Below, one piece after another: positions 35,801 to 44,201 of a stretch of DNA of 64,000 nucleotides. The notes under the pieces are model-generated. The model was not told the DNA's origin and ran no database searches. It saw only the letters and a list, made by a program, of their open reading frames with translations. The stretch is from NCBI RefSeq assembly GCF_947489755.1, contig NZ_CANLFB010000003.1, forward strand, positions 121,961-185,960, in the 5' to 3' direction. Made by a program: the position numbers and the translations under genes. Position 1 is the stretch's first letter; each line of letters starts with the position of its first letter. This DNA is from an uncultured Psychromonas sp. Its GTDB lineage: Bacteria; Pseudomonadota; Gammaproteobacteria; Enterobacterales; Psychromonadaceae.

Positions 35801-38800
35801 AAGTCATTAAAGAAGTTATTGTTGAAAAGGTCGTTGAAAAAGTAGTTGAGAAAATCGTTTATGTTGATGCTCAAGGTCAGCAATTAGTAAATCAACCATC
35901 GTCAACTCAAGGTTCATCTATTCAAGCTTCATCTATTAAAGGAAGCGCAGCTGCTAATAACAATCAGCAATTAGCTTCTACTATAGAAAATAGTGTCGAT
36001 CAGTTTGTTAAGCATCAATCTGAATTACTAGCAGTACACCAAGCTTATTTAGAAGGGCCAAATCAATATGCTGATACTTTTAAAAGTGTATTAGCGGCAC
36101 AAGCGGGTCAACAAACATTACCAGAAGGATTAGATAGAACGTTAGCGATGTACCATGATTTCCAAACGGAAACGTTGCGTGTACATGAAACGTATCTGAA
36201 TAATCAAACTGACAATATGCAGCAAATGTTGAATACGGTATCAAATACTCAGCGCAATGAGCTTAGTACGAGTGATGTCGCTTCGAATAATGTGGTTGCA
36301 AATAAAGCACCTTCGAATGTCACCGAAAAATTAAATACGGCTCAGCAAGTTACTTCAAAAAGTACACCACAAACTGCGCCTGTTAATACCTTAAATTTAC
36401 AACAGCAATTGCAAGCTACACATCAGACCATCCAATCAGTTCAAGCCAAACCCTCAATTGATATTGAGCCAATTAATAAAATTAACGATGAAGTGGTGTC
36501 ATTAAGTGGCAAAGAAATCGATTTAACTCAAGCTATTGAAAGCAAAATGTTATCGGTAGTCGCTGATAAAACAGGCTATCCAACAGAAATGTTAGAACTG
36601 AGCATGGATATGGAAGCGGATCTAGGTATCGACTCTATTAAACGTGTTGAAATTCTAGGGGCGGTACAAGATGACATTGCAAACTTACCCGAGTTAGATG
36701 CCGAGCAGTTGTCGCAAATGCGTACTTTGGCTGAAATCGTCACTTATATGAATTCAGTGATGAGATCTGTTGTGTCTGGTTCTACTAACGCTGCATCACC
36801 AATTGTTAGCTCAACGTCGCCTATCGATGTACAAGCAATCGACATTAACGTTATTGAAAGCACTATGCTATCGGTAGTGGCTGATAAAACAGGTTACCCA
36901 ACAGAAATGTTGGAATTGAGCATGGATATGGAAGCGGATTTAGGTATCGACTCTATCAAACGTGTTGAAATTCTAGGTGCAGTACAAGATGAAATAGCCG
37001 ACTTACCCGAGTTAGATGCTGAGCAATTATCACAAATGCGCACCTTAGCTGAAATTGTCACTTATATGAATTCAGTGATGGGATCTGTTGTGTCTGATTC
37101 TGCTAACGCTGCATCACCAGTTGCTAGTTCAACGTCGTCTCTCGATGCACAAGCAATCGACATTAATGTTATTGAAAAGACCATGTTATCGATTGTAGCT
37201 GATAAAACAGGTTACCCAACAGAAATGTTGGAATTGAGCATGGATATGGAAGCGGATTTAGGTATCGACTCTATCAAACGTGTTGAGATTCTAGGGGCGG
37301 TGCAAGATGAAATCACTGACTTACCCGAGTTAGATGCTGAGCAATTGTCACAAATGCGTACTTTGGCTGAAATTGTCACTTATATGAACTCTGTGATGGG
37401 AACTGTTGTGTCTGGTTCTGTTAATTATGCTAAAACCAACACAGCATCATCAGTTACAAGTTCAAGTGCATCTATCGATGCACAAGCAATCGACATTAAC
37501 GTGATTGAAAAGATCATGTTATCGGTTGTAGCTGATAAAACAGGTTACCCAACAGAAATGCTAGAACTAAGCATGGATATGGAAGCGGACTTAGGTATCG
37601 ACTCTATTAAACGTGTTGAGATCCTAGGGGCGGTGCAAGATGAAATTGCAGACTTACCAGAATTAGATGCTGAACAATTGTCACAAATGCGTACCTTAAC
37701 TGAAATCGTCACTTATATGAACTCAGTGATGGGAACTGTTGTGTCTGGTTCTACTAATTATGCTAAAACCAACACAGCATCACCAGTTGCTAGTTCAACA
37801 TCGCCTATCGATGTACAACCAATCGACATTAACGTGATTGAAAGCACCATGTTATCGGTGGTAGCTGATAAAACAGGTTACCCAACAGAAATGTTAGAAT
37901 TGAGCATGGATATGGAAGCGGACTTAGGTATCGACTCTATTAAACGTGTTGAGATCCTAGGGGCGGTGCAAGATGAAATTGCAGACTTACCAGAGTTAGA
38001 TGCTGAACAATTGTCACAAATGCGTACCTTAGCTGAAATCGTCACTTATATGAATTCAGTGATGGGCTCTGTTGCATCTGGTTCTGCTAATTATGCTAAA
38101 ACCAACACAGCATCACCAGTTGCTAGTTCAACGTCGTCTCTCGATGCACAACCAATCGACATTAACGTGATTGAAAAGACCATGTTATCGGTTGTAGCTG
38201 ATAAGACAGGTTACCCAACAGAAATGTTGGAATTGAGCATGGATATGGAAGCGGATCTTGGCATTGACTCTATCAAACGTGTTGAGATACTAGGGGCGGT
38301 GCAAGATGAAATTACTGACTTACCCGAGTTAGATGCTGAGCAGTTATCACAAATGCGTACCTTAGCTGAAATTGTTACTTATATGAATTCAGTGATGGGC
38401 TCTTCAACATCGAACTCTATTATTCCTGATGAGGCTATGACTTCTTCGTCATTAACTACAAGTTCGAATCATGTTGTCGATACTCAAGTAATCGACATTA
38501 ACGTGATTGAAAAGACCATGTTATCGGTAGTCGCTGATAAAACAGGTTACCCAACAGAAATGTTGGAATTGAGCATGGATATGGAGGCGGACTTAGGTAT
38601 CGACTCTATTAAACGTGTTGAGATCCTAGGGGCGGTGCAAGATGAAATCACCGACTTACCAGAGTTAGACGCTGAACAGCTATCACAAATGCGTACTTTG
38701 GATGAAATCATTTGTTATATGCAATCAGTGCAAACCGGTCCAATAGTGAATTCTCATGCTTCATTGAATGTTGCGAACGAACAAACACCTTCTAAGCCAA

Positions 38801-41373
38801 TGCCAGAAAAGTCGATTGTGTTAGAACCTGCACCAAGTGCAACGGTGGAAATAAAAAAGCTTGCTGCACTTGAGTGTATTAACTCAAGTGTTGAAAATAA
38901 ACATCTGCTATTAGTTAACGATGGTTTAGATAGTGGTGTGGTTACAGCGAATGAATTATCAACATTGGGTTGGATTGTTACAGTATTAACGCCGAGTTGG
39001 ATAAAAAGTAAAATCACTAAAGTGTTTAATGAATCAATTTTACAAGTGACTTTATCTGAGTTAACAGAGCAAACATTAAACCAGGTATTACAAACGCAAG
39101 TACAATGGCAGTCAGTTATTTATCTACATCCTAAAACGGCTGTAGAAGGTATTACCTTTGAGAGTTGCCATAAGAAAGGCTTACAGTTGGCTTTCTTATT
39201 GGCTAAGCTCACTAAGCTTAATCAAAATGCTAATGAAAAAAATAATGGTGACCGTTCATCATTTTTAGTGTTAACACGTCAAGGTGGAGATTTTGCTACT
39301 CAAAATATTGATAAAAAAGCAGATCTTGTACAAGGTGGCTTATCTGGATTAGTAAAAACGTTAACCCATGAATGGGATAATGTGTTTTGCCGTATTGTAG
39401 ATATTCCTACTAAATACAATGCTAATAAAGTGGCGAAAATTGTTGTTGGTGAATTAAATGATAAGCAACGTTTACCAGTTGAAGTAGGTTTCAATACTGA
39501 AGGGCGCTTATCTTTAGTCGCAAAAGAAACCGATAGTTATCAATTAGAAAGTGGACATCAATTAGACCAAGATGCCGTTTTTCTGGTTAGTGGCGGCGCA
39601 AAAGGGGTGACAGCGCATTGTGTTATCGAAATTGCTAAACAGTATCAATGTAAATTTATTTTATTAGGTCGTTCTCATTATCAAGCGCAAGAAGATGATT
39701 GGTCACTAAGTAGCGCCACTGAAGGTGACTTAAAGAAAGCAGCAATGCAACACTTAATGAATAGTGGTGAAAAGCCAAGCCCTAAATTAATTAAACAGAT
39801 GATTGGCCCTGTATTAGCTAATCGAGAGATCACACAAACATTACAAGCAATTGAAACATTAGGTGGTATTGCTGAATACGTTTCTGCGGATGTATGTGAC
39901 AAAGAAAAGCTTCAACAGGCTATTAATCCTATTTGTGATTTATGGGGGCCAATTACTGGTGTTATACATGGTGCAGGGGTGTTAGCTGATAAATTCATTG
40001 AGCAAAAAACATTAGCGGAATTTGACCAAGTTTATAATACTAAAATCGAAGGATTGAATGCCTTACTCGCTTGTTGTGAGTTAGATAATCTTAAGCATCT
40101 GGTGTTATTTTCATCTGCTGCGGGTTTTTATGGCAATCCTGGTCAGTCAGATTATGCCATTGCCAATGAAATTCTTAATAAAGCAGCTTACCGATTTAAG
40201 GCGTTATACCCAGCATCACAGGTATTAAGTTTTAATTGGGGTCCTTGGGATGGTGGCATGGTAACACCGGAACTTAAACGTATGTTTGATGAACGTGGTG
40301 TTTACATTATTCCTGTACAATCTGGTGCAAGCTTATTAGTCAGTGAATTAGCGGCTAAACATAATCGTTGCGTGCAGATTGTTGTAGGAACGGATATGTC
40401 AGGTACTGACAGCGAAAGTTCTGTCGAACACAACCTTGTCGATCATAACCTTGTTGATCAAAGCGCTGAACATGAGAACGTAGTTGATAAATCAAGTCAT
40501 CAGCAGATTAAAACCTTTAATCATTTAGATAATGTTTTGTTAGCAGATCATAAAATCGATGGCCAGCAAGTTTTACCAACGGTTTGTGCTATTGCTTGGT
40601 TGAAATCAACCTGTGAGAGCTTATATCCAGAATATCAGTATCAAGGTATTGAAGACTTTAAACTGTTTAAAGGTATTGTTTTTGACGGCACACAGGCTGG
40701 CGAATATGTTATTGATACTAAGATCCTCGATCATAAAGTGCTTAACAGCAAAAATATCAAAGACTCTGACAATACGTTAAGTATTGAAGTGACGGTGGGG
40801 AGTGAAAATAAACAAGGTAAACCTGTTTTCCATTATAAAAGCACGGTCAATCTTGCTAAACCATTAGTTGAAAATACACCATTAGCGTATCAAGGTATTT
40901 TGCCTAAACTTGTTAAAAAGCAATCTTCACAAGCAGCATCATTATACGTTGATGGCAGTTTATTTCATGGTCCGAGCCTACAAGGTATTAAACATATTCA
41001 TCAATTAGATGATTCAGGCTTATTACTGGAATGTGTTATTGATAAATCAGTTACTCAAGCTAAGGGTGAGTTTTTACTTGAAGAAACCAATGTTTTTGCC
41101 AATGACTTGGTTTATCAAGCGATGTTGGTATGGACAAGTAAGCAGATGGGATCAGGTAGTTTACCTACCAGTACTGCTGCTTGGCAGGTGTTTCGTGAAG
41201 TAAAAGTGGACGAATTTTTCTTTATAAAACTCAATATCATTAAAACAACCGGACAAAGTGTATTTGCTGACCTGTTATTGATTGATCAAAATAATAACAT
41301 CATCAGCAAAATAACTGCTGCAGAAGTCACATGCAGTGCAAGTTTAAGTGAGTTATTTAAGGCTAGCGCTTAA
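32836..41373 (+). CDS. pfaA: PUFA synthase subunit PfaA (KS-MAT-7xACP-KR-DH)
   Basis: PfaA is the core chain-extension subunit of the iterative omega-3 PUFA synthase. In order: ketosynthase (~10-465, DAACAGS with Cys223), malonyl/acyl transferase (~590-900, GHSFGE with Ser696), a Glu/Val/Lys-rich linker with VEKVVEK repeats (~990-1010), seven ACP domains (~1230-1960), a ketoreductase (~2235-2480, VSGGAKGVTA, then LFSSAAGFYGNPGQSDYAIA with the catalytic Ser and Tyr), and a C-terminal hot-dog dehydratase-like domain (~2555-2845, LLADHKIDGQQVLPTV). ATG 32836 preceded by TTGGAGA is chosen over in-frame ATG 32818. The protein would be 2845 residues. It is followed 2 bp later by pfaB. Confidence 0.95.
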   Translation: MSKKQTTNTASDKRINSRLQETPIAIVGMASVFAESKNLGQFWDTIVNSVNGIQDVPEDRWAIDDYYSADKKAADKSYCKRGGFLPEIDFDPMEFGLPPNILELTDITQLMALVVARDVLADAGVSEESSFDRDRMGITLGVGGGQKQGGQLMSRLQGPVLEKVLKASGLNAEDTNIIVDKFKSAYIPWEENSFPGMLGNVIAGRIANRFNLGGTNCVVDAACAGSLAAIKMAVSDLLEYRSDMMLSGGICCDNSPFMYMSFSKTPAFTDGDCIRPFDDKSNGMMIGEGVGMIALKRLEDAERDGDRIYSVIKGIGSSSDGKFKSIYAPRPEGQLKALKRAYQDAGFDPKTCGLIEAHGTGTKAGDAAEFRGLELLFSENNDQKQHVALGSVKSQVGHTKAAAGTAGLIKAALALHHKVLPATINVDKPNENLDIENTPLYINSETRPWMPRADGIKRQAGISSFGFGGTNFHLVLEEYAPTQQGAYRLNDVAQSFLIAAKSKADLINLIDAELKAINVDVELQPYAFNQLVVSYSVNKIKEDHARCGFVANNATQAKQMLEQILKQLNTELSKEWSTPTGIYYREQGLKTAGKVVALFSGQGSQYLNMGRELVCHFPSMMASQVSIDQQFHLAGQQNLSNIVYPIPVFDAEKRSQQELDLRLTQYAQPAIGSFSVGLFNTFKQAGFKADFMAGHSFGELTALWAAEVISETDYMALAMARGQAMSSPEDSDFDAGTMAAVIGNVADIELQISTIKDVSIANYNASNQAVIAGSSEAIATATAQLTDNGFKVIALPVSAAFHTPLVAHAQQPFAKAIDSVTFNKPKVAVYANATGEAHSDDQATIKASLKEHILQSVQFSKEINNLYDAGGRIFVEFGPKNVLTRLVDNILEDKADVFTIAINGNAKQSADVQLRQAAIQLAVLGVEMDNIDPYSAIARPTVAPKKSPLAMKLSGASYVSPKTKKVFEDGLTDNWKISNTQPTTPIVKEVIKEVIVEKVVEKVVEKIVYVDAQGQQLVNQPSSTQGSSIQASSIKGSAAANNNQQLASTIENSVDQFVKHQSELLAVHQAYLEGPNQYADTFKSVLAAQAGQQTLPEGLDRTLAMYHDFQTETLRVHETYLNNQTDNMQQMLNTVSNTQRNELSTSDVASNNVVANKAPSNVTEKLNTAQQVTSKSTPQTAPVNTLNLQQQLQATHQTIQSVQAKPSIDIEPINKINDEVVSLSGKEIDLTQAIESKMLSVVADKTGYPTEMLELSMDMEADLGIDSIKRVEILGAVQDDIANLPELDAEQLSQMRTLAEIVTYMNSVMRSVVSGSTNAASPIVSSTSPIDVQAIDINVIESTMLSVVADKTGYPTEMLELSMDMEADLGIDSIKRVEILGAVQDEIADLPELDAEQLSQMRTLAEIVTYMNSVMGSVVSDSANAASPVASSTSSLDAQAIDINVIEKTMLSIVADKTGYPTEMLELSMDMEADLGIDSIKRVEILGAVQDEITDLPELDAEQLSQMRTLAEIVTYMNSVMGTVVSGSVNYAKTNTASSVTSSSASIDAQAIDINVIEKIMLSVVADKTGYPTEMLELSMDMEADLGIDSIKRVEILGAVQDEIADLPELDAEQLSQMRTLTEIVTYMNSVMGTVVSGSTNYAKTNTASPVASSTSPIDVQPIDINVIESTMLSVVADKTGYPTEMLELSMDMEADLGIDSIKRVEILGAVQDEIADLPELDAEQLSQMRTLAEIVTYMNSVMGSVASGSANYAKTNTASPVASSTSSLDAQPIDINVIEKTMLSVVADKTGYPTEMLELSMDMEADLGIDSIKRVEILGAVQDEITDLPELDAEQLSQMRTLAEIVTYMNSVMGSSTSNSIIPDEAMTSSSLTTSSNHVVDTQVIDINVIEKTMLSVVADKTGYPTEMLELSMDMEADLGIDSIKRVEILGAVQDEITDLPELDAEQLSQMRTLDEIICYMQSVQTGPIVNSHASLNVANEQTPSKPMPEKSIVLEPAPSATVEIKKLAALECINSSVENKHLLLVNDGLDSGVVTANELSTLGWIVTVLTPSWIKSKITKVFNESILQVTLSELTEQTLNQVLQTQVQWQSVIYLHPKTAVEGITFESCHKKGLQLAFLLAKLTKLNQNANEKNNGDRSSFLVLTRQGGDFATQNIDKKADLVQGGLSGLVKTLTHEWDNVFCRIVDIPTKYNANKVAKIVVGELNDKQRLPVEVGFNTEGRLSLVAKETDSYQLESGHQLDQDAVFLVSGGAKGVTAHCVIEIAKQYQCKFILLGRSHYQAQEDDWSLSSATEGDLKKAAMQHLMNSGEKPSPKLIKQMIGPVLANREITQTLQAIETLGGIAEYVSADVCDKEKLQQAINPICDLWGPITGVIHGAGVLADKFIEQKTLAEFDQVYNTKIEGLNALLACCELDNLKHLVLFSSAAGFYGNPGQSDYAIANEILNKAAYRFKALYPASQVLSFNWGPWDGGMVTPELKRMFDERGVYIIPVQSGASLLVSELAAKHNRCVQIVVGTDMSGTDSESSVEHNLVDHNLVDQSAEHENVVDKSSHQQIKTFNHLDNVLLADHKIDGQQVLPTVCAIAWLKSTCESLYPEYQYQGIEDFKLFKGIVFDGTQAGEYVIDTKILDHKVLNSKNIKDSDNTLSIEVTVGSENKQGKPVFHYKSTVNLAKPLVENTPLAYQGILPKLVKKQSSQAASLYVDGSLFHGPSLQGIKHIHQLDDSGLLLECVIDKSVTQAKGEFLLEETNVFANDLVYQAMLVWTSKQMGSGSLPTSTAAWQVFREVKVDEFFFIKLNIIKTTGQSVFADLLLIDQNNNIISKITAAEVTCSASLSELFKASA
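36520..38730 (+). repeat. seven tandem ACP modules inside pfaA
   Basis: Seven near-identical carrier domains each carry LGIDSIKRVEILGAVQD, with phosphopantetheine serines at PfaA residues 1267, 1373, 1479, 1590, 1701, 1812 and 1924. Module spacing is 318, 318, 333, 333, 333 and 336 bp. Linkers are Ser/Thr/Ala-rich; the longer ones between modules 3-4, 4-5 and 5-6 contain NYAKTNTAS. The DNA is nearly identical between modules, pointing to recent duplication or gene conversion. The last module differs at its C-terminal edge (DEIICYMQSV). Confidence 0.97.
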
Positions 41374-41375
41374 CC

Positions 41376-44192
41376 ATGCTAGCAGTGATTGGTTTGGAAG
41401 TAAGTTTTGCATCAGTCAAAGGGATTGATGCATTCGATTACCATCTTTATAGCAATAAGCCGATCGCACTTATAAAGCAAGATGATCTTGGACTTGTTAT
41501 TGATGATGCTAATTTACTGCTTGAACGTTTATTAAATACCAATCACTTAGCCGCTTCAGACGTTGAACTTATTTTATTAAACGCACCTTCAAATGATATT
41601 ATCAATAGGATCGAGGTTGGCTTTGCTAATACGGCTAATGCACTGTCATTGAATGATGCTTTATTAACGGCCTATCAGCGAAGTGAAAATAATAAACGTG
41701 CTGTTGTTATCTTATCTCTTAATCAATTACAACGGGATGGTGTTGCTGCTGTTTTAGTGTGTGCTAAATCGTTACTAACAGATGTCAGAATGATTGAACC
41801 ATTGGTAACGAAAGTTGAAGAACGAGCTCAATTTCTTCAGCAGCTGAGTTTATGCCATGTTTATGCAGAAATTAATGCCGCTTCATCTCGTGTTATTGCT
41901 AACAAATCAAATGTTATCTCTGACCATATTCAAGCTTTTATAACTGACAATCAGTTACACCCGGAGCAAATTGAATCGTTATTAACAACGTCACCTTTAG
42001 CTACTCAAGCATCAGGTACTCAATCAGGAAGTCATCAACAGGCTAAAGCAAGTGAAGAACATCGTCACCAATGCTTACTTGCTTATGAAAGTGTTAATGC
42101 GTCCAATGATAAAGAAGCTAATAAAGTAGTTAATGAACAAAGCGTTACTGTACTCGATGAAAAATCAAAACCAACATTACTCACCAACGTTGATTGTATT
42201 GAAAACACGTCAGGTGATTTTAGTGCAATGATCTCTTTAGTTTCATCTATCTTGTGTTTAGATCAGTATTATCGTTTAGGCTCTAAACAAAGTTTAATCG
42301 AAGAAGATAATGCATTAATCAATGCACGTTGGAAAGCATCTGGCTTTTATTGCTTAGCGGATTCGACTAGTTATTTATTTTCTAAAGCCAAGCCATTTAA
42401 AAACCAATTATCTAAAAGCGTGTTATCTGAAAAGACGACTAAACGTTATATGGCGATGAGTCACCTTGAAGACTCATCACATCAATTAATATTGCTTTCA
42501 AAAAGTCATAATGCTTTAAAACAAAGTGTCAGTGCTGAAAGTACTTCATCTAAACAACCCATTAATAATGGTTTTCTCGCACAACAAGCTATGAAGCCAG
42601 TTATTTTTAGTGCTCAAAGCATTGAACAGTTAATCGACAAATTAAATGAAGTGCTGTTATCTGATGATCTACTCTCTGAAGATCTGTTATATGAAAAGAC
42701 GAACGAAGGTCAGTCTTCAAAGCAGTATAATGAACATGAAAAATTAGCGCGATTTAAACAATTTGCAGCGCGTCAATATTCCCAGCATTTATATCAACAT
42801 CGATCACCTTCAGAAACCAGTGAAATTGAATCAGATGATTATGCTGACAGTTACTGTGTCGTGCTGTTAGCTTGTTCATTTTCAACATTAAAACAACAAC
42901 TGCAGTTAGCGCTATCTGGTATCCCAAGTTCACTAGACAGTAATAAACCATGGAAAACACCAGCGGGTAGTTATTTCAGTGGTCAGCTTATTCGTCGAGC
43001 TGAAAACAAGCAACCGCTGAGTTTTGTTTATCCAGGCGTTGGTGCGTTATATGTCAATATGGGAAAAGACTTATTACGTTTGTTTCCTGAAGCCTATCAA
43101 GCATTATTAAAGATCAGCGATGATTTAGCTTTTAGTCTGCAAGATCAATTAATCACGCCACGTTTATTAAGTAAGCCTGATTATAGTAAATCGATTGAGC
43201 TTGAAAAATTATTGCGTTCTGAACTCGCTAATATCGCAGAAGCAGGTGTCAGTTACGCTTGTTTACTCACCACGATATGGCAACAACAATTACAAGTAAA
43301 GGCAACCTGTGCTGCAGGTTATAGCATGGGGGAGGTAAGTATGTTTGCTGCGCTTGATTGTTGGGCAAACCCTCAGGAAATGAGCCAAAGATTACGTGCC
43401 AGTCATATTTTTGCTGAACAACTTTCAGGTTCATTAAAGCGTTTGAAAAGTGCCTGGGGAGTTGCAGCTCCTATTTCTGCTAAAGATAATGATCATGACA
43501 TTGGTAATGTTAGTGATAGTACGGCTAACAACAAACTACTCTGGGAGTCTTATCATCTTAAGGCAAGCGTCGAGCAGGTTAAATCCCTTATTACGTTATT
43601 CCCACGTGTTTATATTACCATTGTTAATACGGATGACAGTCTTGTGATTGCAGGTGATCCTGCACAATGTCTTAAATTAGCTGAACAACTGAAAGTACGT
43701 GCCATTGCTTTAAATGTCCCTAATATCATTCATTGTGATTTGGCTAAAAGCGAATATGAGAATATGAAAAATCTCTATTCATTACCGGTTAAACATAAAA
43801 TATCAACTCAGTTGTATTCAAGTTCTTGTTATTTACCTGTGCCTCACACCGAAAAAGCAATTGCAGTCAGTATTAGTAAATGTTTAACAGAGCCCGTTGA
43901 TTTTCCTCGTTTAATAAACAGCATGGCCAAAGCAGGTGAAACCGTCTTCATAGAAATGGGCGCAGGCAAATCCTTAAGCACATGGATTGAGCGTATTCTA
44001 AAAAATAATCAGCAAGTTAAGCCTGTTACTTGTTTATCCGTTAATCAGAAAAATTTAGATGACTACAGCGCTATATTAAAAACCATCGCGCCGTTAATTA
44101 GCCTTGGTTACCCAGTTAATTGCCAGTCCTTTTTTAGTGGTTCGTTAATCCGTCCTATTAAGAAACTGACTGCTTCAGTTTTAGTATCATAG
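41376..44192 (+). CDS. pfaB: PUFA synthase subunit PfaB (acyltransferase)
   Basis: PfaB is the acyltransferase subunit that in other bacteria influences whether EPA or DHA is made. The 938-residue protein has a poorly conserved N-terminal half, a degenerate ketosynthase-like remnant (VIGLEVSFASVKGIDAFDY at the start), and an acyltransferase domain at ~545-930. The nucleophile elbow is CAAGYSMGEVSMF with Ser650; FVYPGVGALYVNMGKDLL marks the domain start and FIEMGAGKSLSTWI its end. The GYSMGE elbow has Tyr where most have His. The gene starts 2 bp after pfaA and ends 9 bp before pfaC, so it is in one operon. Confidence 0.92.
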   Translation: MLAVIGLEVSFASVKGIDAFDYHLYSNKPIALIKQDDLGLVIDDANLLLERLLNTNHLAASDVELILLNAPSNDIINRIEVGFANTANALSLNDALLTAYQRSENNKRAVVILSLNQLQRDGVAAVLVCAKSLLTDVRMIEPLVTKVEERAQFLQQLSLCHVYAEINAASSRVIANKSNVISDHIQAFITDNQLHPEQIESLLTTSPLATQASGTQSGSHQQAKASEEHRHQCLLAYESVNASNDKEANKVVNEQSVTVLDEKSKPTLLTNVDCIENTSGDFSAMISLVSSILCLDQYYRLGSKQSLIEEDNALINARWKASGFYCLADSTSYLFSKAKPFKNQLSKSVLSEKTTKRYMAMSHLEDSSHQLILLSKSHNALKQSVSAESTSSKQPINNGFLAQQAMKPVIFSAQSIEQLIDKLNEVLLSDDLLSEDLLYEKTNEGQSSKQYNEHEKLARFKQFAARQYSQHLYQHRSPSETSEIESDDYADSYCVVLLACSFSTLKQQLQLALSGIPSSLDSNKPWKTPAGSYFSGQLIRRAENKQPLSFVYPGVGALYVNMGKDLLRLFPEAYQALLKISDDLAFSLQDQLITPRLLSKPDYSKSIELEKLLRSELANIAEAGVSYACLLTTIWQQQLQVKATCAAGYSMGEVSMFAALDCWANPQEMSQRLRASHIFAEQLSGSLKRLKSAWGVAAPISAKDNDHDIGNVSDSTANNKLLWESYHLKASVEQVKSLITLFPRVYITIVNTDDSLVIAGDPAQCLKLAEQLKVRAIALNVPNIIHCDLAKSEYENMKNLYSLPVKHKISTQLYSSSCYLPVPHTEKAIAVSISKCLTEPVDFPRLINSMAKAGETVFIEMGAGKSLSTWIERILKNNQQVKPVTCLSVNQKNLDDYSAILKTIAPLISLGYPVNCQSFFSGSLIRPIKKLTASVLVS

Positions 44193-44201
44193 AGAGTATT
44201 T

